Shown: piece after piece, positions 1-7,280 of the stretch
Layout: each line of letters begins with the position of its first letter
How positions within the stretch are numbered: the first letter of the stretch is position 1
Assembly (NCBI GenBank): GCA_004559845.1
Contig: SFWW01000035.1
Span: 1-22,202, forward strand
DNA length: 22,202 nt
Source of the DNA: a bacterium
GTDB lineage: Bacteria > Bacteroidota > Bacteroidia > Bacteroidales > Muribaculaceae
Direction: 5' to 3'
Made by a program: the position numbers and the translations under genes
The notes under the pieces: model-generated
Database searches by the model: none
What the model saw: only the letters and a program-made list of their open reading frames with translations
What the model was told of the DNA's origin: nothing

Positions 1-12
1 TTTTGTGCGATA

Positions 13-2427
13 TTAGGCTTTTTCAATAACGATTTCGGCACTTCGGATGAGCGTGCCCGATGGCGCCGTGCCTTCAATCGAGATGCGAATGGCATGGCAG
101 GGGTGTGCCATCACGGGTAGTGCTATGGGCGCATCGGCATCGCCATTGATGGAGATGGAGCAAATGCTGAATCGCTGTTGGCGCTCCCCGGTTTCGCCCC
201 AAAGGGTGGCACGAAGGTGGAGATTGCTACCGAAAATGTTCCAAACCAATTTCACGATGCGCTCACTCCATCGGGTGTTTACCACAATGGGGTGCGACAC
301 ATAGCGGATGCGCTGCTCGCAAGACGTGCTTGCGCAAATGTTGTGCACAGCGCCTTTGGGGGTGATGAGCAGGGCATCGGTGGCATTGGTGTAGAGGTGC
401 AGCGCGCTCATGGAGAGGGTGCTGCGGAAGCCGTCGGCGCGAATAACGGAGAGGGTGCCGTCGGGCTGTAGCACCCACAATTCTTCCTCGGCATCGTTCC
501 AAGCCATATCCATGCACCGGAGTGTGCCCTTCATCACTTTGATGGTAGCGCCTTCGATGGAGCAAAGACGGTGGTGCGCGCTATTGAACCAAATTTTTCC
601 GCCTCCTGCCACCGGGGTGGAGCCCTCTGCAAGAATTTTGCGGCTCATGAGTTTGGCTTCGCCAAAACTGCCGTTAGCGGATTGCGGCACCACATAGATG
701 CCTTGCCGGGTGAACACATAGAGCGGATGCCGACCGAATCCGCCGGAATAGATGGGACGCTCGGTGGCTACCAATGCGGTGATGTGGGCACCGGTTACGG
801 TTTGGCTGCAGAAGGCGGTGAGCGGATTGCCGATGTGGCTCACCACTAAGCGTCCGGGTGTGCTGATTAGCGTGCCGGAAGAACTTGCCGACTGAGGTGT
901 GCCGCTTGTGAGCGAGAATGGCGAGAGATGGCTTTCGTAGGTGGCAGCAATGCCGGCGTGCTCCAGTGGTGTGAGTTCGCATTCCACCACCTTTGTGGTG
1001 CCTTCGGAGGTGATTTCTATGCGAAGCGAGGTGGCGCCGGGGTGGGCAGCGCACAGTAGCGGATTGAGCGATGATGGTGTGAAATCGTAGGATTGCGTGT
1101 TGCAGATGGTGATTTCGCCTTCGCTTCCGGCTATGCGCTCAATGGTGCGCACGCCACAGGGCGTGGCGGCGAACGGCGCTTCAAATGCGCAGAATGCTTG
1201 CCATGGCGCCACCACTCGGCTGCGATTGCTGCCCACGAAGAGGCGTCCGCCTTGGGCAATGGTGCGCTCGGGCAGCGTCGGTGTTGCGCATTGCTCCACG
1301 ATGCTTTTGCATTGCTCATTGGTGAGGGTTTGGCTAAAGGCGGTTTGCCCGAGGGCAAAAGCCGGAATGCCCGGCAGCGGCGAAGTGCTTAATCGCGTAC
1401 TGTTCCACGATATGAATTCATGGTTGGAGAGTTCGGCGAGTTGCGTACACGAAGCCACCACATACCATTTCCCGTTGATGAGTTCGTTGATAATGGCGCT
1501 ATGGTCGCGCGGTCGGGGACCGAATTCCGCAATGTATTTTTTCGTGCCCACCGATGTGGTAGCGATGCGATAGTCGAGCGCGGAAGTGAGCATTTGCGGC
1601 GAAGGCTGCGTGACCAGAATGTCGACCGATTTGATGAGGTGGTGCCATTCTTCAGCAATACCTTTCACCACACTCACTCCCAATTGAAAGGAAGGCACGG
1701 CAACAGTGGCGGCAGCAATGCCGGTGAACGCACTGCCCGATGTGGTGGCTTCGCTTTGGCAGCGATAATGGCTGCTCACGCAGTGGTGGCCAATCATCAC
1801 CGGTGCACTCATCCACAGGTATTGGTCGTTGGTCATTCGTAAGGCGTAGCGCGCCAGCAGCGGACTGATGTATTCGCCGTTTGCGGCAGCGGTGTTTGCC
1901 ATTTGGCGGTAGGCATTGCTGATGGCAGAGGTAAGATTTTTTACATCTTCAGCCGGTAGCGGCGCACGCCATGCGCTCAGCGGCGAGGCAAAGGAGAAAG
2001 CCTCCATGTCGGTGCTGATGGACCCCACTTCTATGGTGGATAAATGCAATTCGGGAATGGCATCGGCTTGCTGAAGCAGTGCAAATTTGCCGTTGCACCA
2101 TCGAAATATCAGCAATTCCTCCGAGGTGTTGACCACCAAAAAAGGGTTCAAACAGTGTGCTTCCACCATCTCGCCGGATGCGTGGTGAAATGCGGAGCCG
2201 TCGGCATAGAGGGTGCCCTCCTTCGCAGTGATGTAGATGCCATTGAAAAGGCAAACCAACCGGTGTCCGGCACCCACGGCACCCATTTTTTCGGGCATTC
2301 CCGCCACTTCCACACTTTGGCATCTGCCGCGCAAATTTTCTGCCGTGAGCGCTTCGCCCACCGCAGCAGCTTCCTCATTGTAATAAAAAGTGGAAGCAGA
2401 GGGGTGAATAGTAATGTGTTTCATCAT
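13..2427 (-). CDS. Phage structural-like protein (tail/ejection type), unnamed
   Basis: I cannot name this protein. It is about 804 residues, beta-rich and Ala/Ser/Thr-rich, with no signal peptide or obvious membrane segment. Roughly at residues 540-640 it has a run with the pattern GRLVVS..GNP, then PIYSGGFGRHPLYVFTRQGI, then a Phe/Asn-rich strand block ending in a short Gly-rich hairpin. From memory this matches a protein family in Bacteroidales prophages (the ..GQFGQYPLYVFT.EGIWAL.. pattern) thought to be a virion tail or ejection protein; that link is inference. The open frame extends to a TTG at 2469, but a -7 box (TATATTTG, 2467-2474) overlaps it, so I prefer the double ATG at 2427/2424; ATG 2451 is also possible. 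The stop is TAA at 13-15. It points away from the defence operon and toward the window edge, so partner genes would lie outside. Confidence 0.6.
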   Translation of the reverse strand: MMKHITIHPSASTFYYNEEAAAVGEALTAENLRGRCQSVEVAGMPEKMGAVGAGHRLVCLFNGIYITAKEGTLYADGSAFHHASGEMVEAHCLNPFLVVNTSEELLIFRWCNGKFALLQQADAIPELHLSTIEVGSISTDMEAFSFASPLSAWRAPLPAEDVKNLTSAISNAYRQMANTAAANGEYISPLLARYALRMTNDQYLWMSAPVMIGHHCVSSHYRCQSEATTSGSAFTGIAAATVAVPSFQLGVSVVKGIAEEWHHLIKSVDILVTQPSPQMLTSALDYRIATTSVGTKKYIAEFGPRPRDHSAIINELINGKWYVVASCTQLAELSNHEFISWNSTRLSTSPLPGIPAFALGQTAFSQTLTNEQCKSIVEQCATPTLPERTIAQGGRLFVGSNRSRVVAPWQAFCAFEAPFAATPCGVRTIERIAGSEGEITICNTQSYDFTPSSLNPLLCAAHPGATSLRIEITSEGTTKVVECELTPLEHAGIAATYESHLSPFSLTSGTPQSASSSGTLISTPGRLVVSHIGNPLTAFCSQTVTGAHITALVATERPIYSGGFGRHPLYVFTRQGIYVVPQSANGSFGEAKLMSRKILAEGSTPVAGGGKIWFNSAHHRLCSIEGATIKVMKGTLRCMDMAWNDAEEELWVLQPDGTLSVIRADGFRSTLSMSALHLYTNATDALLITPKGAVHNICASTSCEQRIRYVSHPIVVNTRWSERIVKLVWNIFGSNLHLRATLWGETGERQQRFSICSISINGDADAPIALPVMAHPCHAIRISIEGTAPSGTLIRSAEIVIEKA

Positions 2428-2466
2428 AAATGGATTTAAAGTGATTATCATATCAAAAAATTGCCC

Positions 2467-2474
2467 CAAATATA
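2467..2474 (-). promoter_or_regulatory. Putative -7 box for the phage-like gene
   Basis: The reverse strand reads TATATTTG, a match to the Bacteroidetes -7 consensus TAnnTTTG. Transcription would begin near 2459, leaving about 30 nt before the ATG pair at 2427/2424. No good -33 TTTG is visible at the usual distance, so this is a moderate call; it mainly argues against the TTG start at 2469. Confidence 0.4.
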
Positions 2475-2587
2475 CAGTTTGAAATGAGCGGTTAGAGGGT
2501 TAGCGGGGTTGAACAGGACGAGAATGCCGCCATCATTTAAGACGAAATAAGATTGCTGTGCTCATTTTTTTTGCTCACCCTTGATAT

Positions 2588-2612
2588 TATCTTTGCAGCG
2601 GAATACTGCAAA
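2588..2612 (+). promoter_or_regulatory. Upstream -7 box with overlapping inverted repeat
   Basis: TATCTTTG at 2588-2595 fits TAnnTTTG and could start transcription of the defence operon. It overlaps a perfect 7-bp inverted repeat: TTTGCAG at 2592-2598 and CTGCAAA at 2606-2612, with a 7-nt spacer. A repeat placed on the -7 box and the start-site region could be an operator, or a hairpin at the 5' end of the mRNA. A TTTG lies at 2570-2573, but the spacing is shorter than the usual 19 nt. Confidence 0.4.
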
Positions 2613-2681
2613 CCTGCGAAATATACATTATATATGCCCTTAAACATATAGTTTACGGCACGTTAGTTAAAAAATATTTAG

Positions 2682-2689
2682 TAAATTTG
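2682..2689 (+). promoter_or_regulatory. Proximal -7 box of the defence operon
   Basis: TAAATTTG matches TAnnTTTG and is followed by CAG, like the upstream box at 2588. Start of transcription would be near 2696. This lies inside the longest reading of the helicase frame and therefore favours the ATG at 2747 as its start. The region from 2475 to 2746 otherwise holds no gene that I can support. Confidence 0.45.
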
Positions 2690-2746
2690 CAGTTATTACA
2701 TAAACACCGGCTTAATCGGCATCAATATATCAAACTTTCTTACGAA

Positions 2747-5700
2747 ATGGAGACACCCAAATTATATAACAACACGACAGAGAAAGTCGTTGACGGTCTG
2801 AAAGCCGACTTGCAAAGTGGCTCTCGACTTTCTATTGCCGCTGCGTCGTTCTCCATTTATGCTTATCAAGCACTCAAAGAAGAACTCGAAAACATTGCTG
2901 AACTGCGGTTCATTTTCACTGCTCCGACGTTCAGCAAATCAAATACATCAAAACAGAAACGTGAGTTTTTTATCCCGAAGCTCAATCGTGAACGCAATCT
3001 TTTCGGCTCGGAGTTTGAGATTCGTCTGCGTAACGAACTATCTCAAAAAGCCATTGCACGAGAATGCGCAGAATGGATTCGCCGAAAGGCTTGCTTCAAA
3101 TCAAATATTACCGACGGCTTTGTAAATGGTAATTTGACGGTGGAAAACGGCGAGGACGTTTTCACTTATATGCCGTTCAACGAGTTTACAACTCCCGAAC
3201 TCGGATGCGAGAAAGGCAATAATATTGCTCCGCAAATTATGCGACTTCCGTCGCCAAATGCCGACCAATTTCTTGCCACATTCAATCAAATGTGGTACGA
3301 CGGCGAACGCTTTACTGATGTTACGGGAATTGTTATCGACAACATCACCAACGCATACAAGGAGAATGTACCTGAGTTTATTTATTTCGTAACGCTCTAC
3401 AATATCTTCAGCGAATTTCTCGAAGATATTTCGGAAGACGTGCTGCCAAATGAGGCAACCGGCTTCAAGTCGAGCGTTATCTGGAATAAACTCTATAACT
3501 TCCAACGTGATGCAGCTCTCGCTATTATCAACAAGTTGGAAAAGTTTAACGGTTGTATTCTTGCCGACAGCGTAGGTCTTGGTAAGACGTTCACCGCTCT
3601 TTCGGTCATTAAGTATTACGAAAACCGCAACAAGTCGGTTCTCGTTCTTTGCCCGAAGAAATTGTTTGACAACTGGATTACCTACCGTGGCAACTATGTA
3701 AACAATCCATTGGTAAACGACCGCCTCCGTTATGATGTGCTTTATCACACTGACCTTTCGCGTTCATACGACTATTCAAATGGAACAGACCTTGAACGAA
3801 TCAACTGGGGCAACTACGACCTCGTGGTTATAGATGAAAGCCACAACTTCCGCAACGGCGGCAAAGTTACTACCGACGAGAACGACGAGAATCCACGTGA
3901 GAACCGTTATCTCCAACTAATGAACAAAGTGATTAGAGCAGGAGTTAAGACAAAGGTCTTGATGTTGTCGGCTACCCCCGTCAACAACCGCTTTAATGAC
4001 TTGAAGAATCAACTTGCTCTCGCCTACGAGGGCGATGTGTCGAACATCAACGGACTTCTCAAAACCGAGAACTCCATTGACGATATTTTCCGCCAGGCAC
4101 AGGCTGCTTTCAACCACTGGAGCAAACTTCCTGCCGAAGAGCGTACCACAAAGGCACTGCTCGACAGTCTTAGTTTTGATTTCTTTGAAGTGCTCGACTC
4201 CGTAACGATTGCTCGCTCGCGTAAGCATATCGAGCAATACTACGACACAACCGACATTGGCAAATTCCCGAAGCGATTAAAACCAATTTCCCGCACACCA
4301 AAACTCACGGATCTTGCCGACCGCAAAACCGTTACGTTTAACGAAATCTATGTCGTTTTGAGCGAGCTTAATCTCGCTATCTACACGCCATCGGACTTTA
4401 TTCTTGCGAGCAAAGCCGCAAAATACAACAAGAGCGAGGGCGATGAATATGCCAACCTTTCACGTCTCGGACGTGAACGCGGTTTGCGCCGCCTTATGAG
4501 CATCAATCTTCTCAAACGCTTGGAGAGTTCGGTGAACTCTTTCCGCCTCACGCTCGAAAGGATTAAGAAATACGTCGCCGAAACGGTCAATACCATTAAC
4601 AATTTCAATGGTGGCGATACGTCGGTTGATGACTATTCAATAGCCGCAGAGGAAAATGATAACTACGGTTTTGATTTCGACGACCGCGAAGATGCTGTTC
4701 TTATCGGCGGCAAGAAGTCGAAAATCGACCTCAAAGATATGGACTATGTGCAATGGCGAGATTATCTCAGTAAAGACCTCTATAATCTCAATTTGCTGCT
4801 CGTTATGCTTGCCGACATCACGCCGGAGCACGACAGTAAATTACAGCAGCTGTTGCAGGATATTCGCGACAAATTCGCTCACCCAATCAATGGCAACAAC
4901 CGCAAAATCATTATCTTTACTGCGTTCTCCGACACTGCTCAATATATCTACGACAATATTTCGCAGGTAATACTCGACAAGCACGGCATCAACACTGCAC
5001 TCGTTTCGGGCGACATCGAGGCACGAAGCACATTGAAATTGCGTGAAAAACTCGACTTCAACAAGGTACTTACTCTTTTCTCCCCGGTGTCGAAAGAGCG
5101 TGACGCACTTTATCCCAATCTCAAAAAAGAGATTGATGTGCTTGTAGCCACCGATTGCATTTCCGAAGGTCAAAACCTTCAGGACTGCGACTATCTCATT
5201 AACTACGATATACACTGGAATCCGGTGCGTATCATTCAGCGTTTCGGACGTATCGACCGCATCGGCTCGAAGAACGAAGTAATTCAACTTGTGAACTACT
5301 GGCCCGACATGGACCTCGATGCCTATATCGACCTAAAGGCTCGTGTGGAGGCTCGAATGAAAGTGTCGGTGCTCACTGCCACCGGCGACGACAACCCGAT
5401 TTCAGCCGAAGAAAAGGGCGACTTGAACTATCGTCGCGACCAACTTCTTCGTTTGCAAGAAGAAGTGGTTGACATCGAGGAGATGAACACCGGCGTTTCG
5501 ATTATGGATTTGGGCTTGAACGAGTTCCGCCTCGACTTGCTCGAATATATGAAGAAGCACAACGACATCGAGCATACCCCAATGGGGTTACATGCAATCG
5601 TTCCGGCATCGGAAGATAACCCACAAGGCGTTATCTATGTGCTGAAAAACCGCAATAATGGTGTGAATATCGACCGCAAGAACCGTTTGCACCCATTCTA

Positions 5701-6022
5701 TTTGGTGTATATAACCAAGGATTCGGAGGTGTTTATCAACCACCTCGAGCCCAAAGACCTGCTCGACCATTTGCGGCATCTTTGCCGTGGCAAGGCTGAA
5801 CCGATTATGGAACTTTGCCGAAAGTTTAATGGCGAAACTCGCGATGGCTCGCACATGGGCACTTACTCCAAGTTGCTCGGCGATGCTATCTCCTTTATCG
5901 TCAAAGTAAAGGAACAAACCGACTTGTTCTCTTTCCTCGACGGCGACACAGGCTCGCTTTTCGGGAACGAAATCCGAGGCCTTGATGATTTTGAATTGAT
6001 TTGCTTCTTAGTGGTGAGATAA
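2747..6022 (+). CDS. PLD-like / SNF2-type helicase of a type III-like RM locus
   Basis: A 1091-residue protein. The first ~240 residues have the fold pattern of the phospholipase D-like domain that precedes such helicases, but contain no histidine at all, so the HKD nuclease motif cannot be present. The superfamily 2 helicase core follows: Walker A SVGLGKT near residue 275, DESH box near 363, SATPVNNR near 408, and QRFGRIDRIG (motif VI) near 830. The role is most likely ATP-driven translocation or remodelling on DNA for a defence complex. The ATG at 2747 is chosen because a -7 box sits at 2682-2689; the frame could open 20 codons earlier. The C-terminal ~200 residues have no domain I recognise. 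The next gene begins 3 nt after the stop, so the two are co-transcribed. In many genomes I recall this helicase beside DUF4391 and type III mod/res genes. Confidence 0.85.
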   Translation: METPKLYNNTTEKVVDGLKADLQSGSRLSIAAASFSIYAYQALKEELENIAELRFIFTAPTFSKSNTSKQKREFFIPKLNRERNLFGSEFEIRLRNELSQKAIARECAEWIRRKACFKSNITDGFVNGNLTVENGEDVFTYMPFNEFTTPELGCEKGNNIAPQIMRLPSPNADQFLATFNQMWYDGERFTDVTGIVIDNITNAYKENVPEFIYFVTLYNIFSEFLEDISEDVLPNEATGFKSSVIWNKLYNFQRDAALAIINKLEKFNGCILADSVGLGKTFTALSVIKYYENRNKSVLVLCPKKLFDNWITYRGNYVNNPLVNDRLRYDVLYHTDLSRSYDYSNGTDLERINWGNYDLVVIDESHNFRNGGKVTTDENDENPRENRYLQLMNKVIRAGVKTKVLMLSATPVNNRFNDLKNQLALAYEGDVSNINGLLKTENSIDDIFRQAQAAFNHWSKLPAEERTTKALLDSLSFDFFEVLDSVTIARSRKHIEQYYDTTDIGKFPKRLKPISRTPKLTDLADRKTVTFNEIYVVLSELNLAIYTPSDFILASKAAKYNKSEGDEYANLSRLGRERGLRRLMSINLLKRLESSVNSFRLTLERIKKYVAETVNTINNFNGGDTSVDDYSIAAEENDNYGFDFDDREDAVLIGGKKSKIDLKDMDYVQWRDYLSKDLYNLNLLLVMLADITPEHDSKLQQLLQDIRDKFAHPINGNNRKIIIFTAFSDTAQYIYDNISQVILDKHGINTALVSGDIEARSTLKLREKLDFNKVLTLFSPVSKERDALYPNLKKEIDVLVATDCISEGQNLQDCDYLINYDIHWNPVRIIQRFGRIDRIGSKNEVIQLVNYWPDMDLDAYIDLKARVEARMKVSVLTATGDDNPISAEEKGDLNYRRDQLLRLQEEVVDIEEMNTGVSIMDLGLNEFRLDLLEYMKKHNDIEHTPMGLHAIVPASEDNPQGVIYVLKNRNNGVNIDRKNRLHPFYLVYITKDSEVFINHLEPKDLLDHLRHLCRGKAEPIMELCRKFNGETRDGSHMGTYSKLLGDAISFIVKVKEQTDLFSFLDGDTGSLFGNEIRGLDDFELICFLVVR

Positions 6023-6025
6023 ATT

Positions 6026-6628
6026 ATGTGCGGACTGCCAAAATCGACTGAAGTCAAGAAGCCGCTGCCGAAAGCTAATATTTATCAAAAATATCAGTTT
6101 TCAGTCACTCAACGCTTGTTAATTGATACAAGCGTTGCAAGACTCGATTTTGTCAATGCCATAATCTCAACTACACTTCCTGCCGTGGCAGAGGGAACGG
6201 AAGTTAAAGGTATCTTCGTGGTCGATGTGGAACTGAAGCGTTCCGATTTCGACAACAAGGCTATAAGTATTATCGCAAAGGCAATTCCGCAGCGAATTAT
6301 CTTCGCATTGCGGTATGCCGACAAGGTTAGATTTGCGGCTTACCATACAAAATTCTTTATGTCCGAATGGCAACAAGTCAGCGATGCTTGCTTGCCATTA
6401 AGCAGACTGAATTTTGATATGGTGTGGAGTAATCTTATTTCCTCGATTGGAAATTTCGTGGTAGAGCATGAAAACTCGCTCACCGAACAAATAAAAATTG
6501 ACGAGGATAAGCAGAAACTCCAACAACAAATAGCCAACTTGGAGCGTCAAATGAACGCTTCCAAGCAACCTCGCCGCAAGCGTGAACTCTATAATGAAAT
6601 AAAGCGACTGAAAGGAGGTGAGGTATGA
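6026..6628 (+). CDS. DUF4391-type protein of the RM locus
   Basis: A 200-residue protein that fits DUF4391: an N-terminal LPKST..KPLPK segment, a central strand pattern KGIFVVDVELK followed by a helix and KAIPQRIIFAL, and a later Tyr/Trp-containing strand region. The last ~50 residues are strongly charged and helical with a heptad feel (KQKLQQQIANLERQM), likely a coiled coil for binding a partner, and end in a basic stretch. The molecular role of DUF4391 is not known to me; its constant company is a PLD/SNF2 helicase and a type III methyltransferase, so it is probably an accessory subunit of that complex. It starts 3 nt after the helicase stop and overlaps the following transposase by 4 nt (ATGA), showing tight coupling. 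Confidence 0.8.
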   Translation: MCGLPKSTEVKKPLPKANIYQKYQFSVTQRLLIDTSVARLDFVNAIISTTLPAVAEGTEVKGIFVVDVELKRSDFDNKAISIIAKAIPQRIIFALRYADKVRFAAYHTKFFMSEWQQVSDACLPLSRLNFDMVWSNLISSIGNFVVEHENSLTEQIKIDEDKQKLQQQIANLERQMNASKQPRRKRELYNEIKRLKGGEV

Positions 6629-7266
6629 GTGATCGACACGCATTCCGAGCCGAATGGCATGATTATAATAGCGGAATTTATTTCGTTACAATTTGTTCCA
6701 AAGACAAACAACATATTTTCGGCAAAATCAAAGATAGCATCATGATTTTGTCGGATATTGGCAAAATAGTTGAACGTTGTATATTAGATATATCCAACCA
6801 CCACACAAATGTTGAGTTATGGAATCATGTAATCATGCCCAATCATATTCACATGGTGATAAACGTGGGCACACAACCCGCGCCGGTAGGGACGCGATAC
6901 ATCGCGTCCGCACAAGCCACCCCGCCGCCGGTAGGGACGCGATACATCGCGTCCGCACAAGCAATGCAAACCGCCGGACAAAATATGGGTTGTTTGAGAG
7001 CTCCACGACATGGTGAGCCATGTGAAGATTTTCATCATAATTGCAGTTCGGCGGTAGTTGTGGGCACATTCAAAGCAGCAGTCACACGGTTATTGCGGAC
7101 GCGATGTATCGCGTCCCTACAACAGCGGCAACAACAAATACAAACGGTGTGGCAACCACGGTATCATGAACATATAATACGCAATCAGAGAGCGTTTGAA
7201 AATATTATGAATTATGTCGACACGAATATCGAGAAGTGGAGTCATGACTGTTTTTATACGAATTAA
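6625..7266 (+). CDS. REP-associated tyrosine transposase (RAYT, Y1/HUH type)
   Basis: A 213-residue single-strand DNA transposase of the Y1/HUH superfamily. Visible features: an N-terminal GIYFVTICSKDK strand, the metal-binding HUH motif HIH in MPNHIHMV (H74, H76), and the C-terminal helix RYHEHIIRNQ with candidate catalytic Tyr180, followed by the typical ..YVDTNIEKW.. end. RAYTs nick and move REP palindromes rather than full insertion sequences. This one overlaps the DUF4391 stop by 4 nt with a strong purine-rich ribosome site (AAAGGAGGTGAG) and sits inside an RM operon, so it is likely translated with it. Between the HUH motif and the Tyr helix the frame contains three palindromic REP-like repeats that translate as VGTRYIASAQ (twice) and RTRCIASLQQ (from the inverted copy). 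They make the linker longer than usual; whether the enzyme is active is unknown. Confidence 0.85.
   Translation: MSDRHAFRAEWHDYNSGIYFVTICSKDKQHIFGKIKDSIMILSDIGKIVERCILDISNHHTNVELWNHVIMPNHIHMVINVGTQPAPVGTRYIASAQATPPPVGTRYIASAQAMQTAGQNMGCLRAPRHGEPCEDFHHNCSSAVVVGTFKAAVTRLLRTRCIASLQQRQQQIQTVWQPRYHEHIIRNQRAFENIMNYVDTNIEKWSHDCFYTN
6886..6912 (+). repeat. REP-like palindrome, copy 1 (inside RAYT gene)
   Basis: A GTAG tetranucleotide (6886-6889) is followed by the palindrome GGACGCGATACATCGCGTCC (6890-6909): two perfect 9-nt arms with a 2-nt loop. A 5' GTAG beside a GC-rich stem is the hallmark of REP elements recognised by RAYT enzymes (established for enterobacteria). A 37-bp direct repeat (6881-6917 and 6926-6962) contains this copy and copy 2. 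Confidence 0.75.
6931..6957 (+). repeat. REP-like palindrome, copy 2 (inside RAYT gene)
   Basis: Identical over 27 bp to copy 1 and in the same orientation, with a period of 45 bp (15 codons), so the reading frame is kept. The stem occupies 6935-6954. Confidence 0.75.
7094..7120 (-). repeat. REP-like palindrome, copy 3, inverted (inside RAYT gene)
   Basis: The reverse complement of this segment is identical over all 27 bp to copies 1 and 2, including the GTAG foot (seen as CTAC at 7117-7120). The stem occupies 7097-7116. The direct pair plus inverted third copy resembles the composite BIME arrangement of REP elements. Confidence 0.75.
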
Positions 7267-7280
7267 AAGTAAATAAATAT

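Noticed and set aside
3101..3748. 215-codon reverse-strand frame inside the helicase gene
   Set aside because: Opposite-strand shadow of a conserved helicase; no motif.
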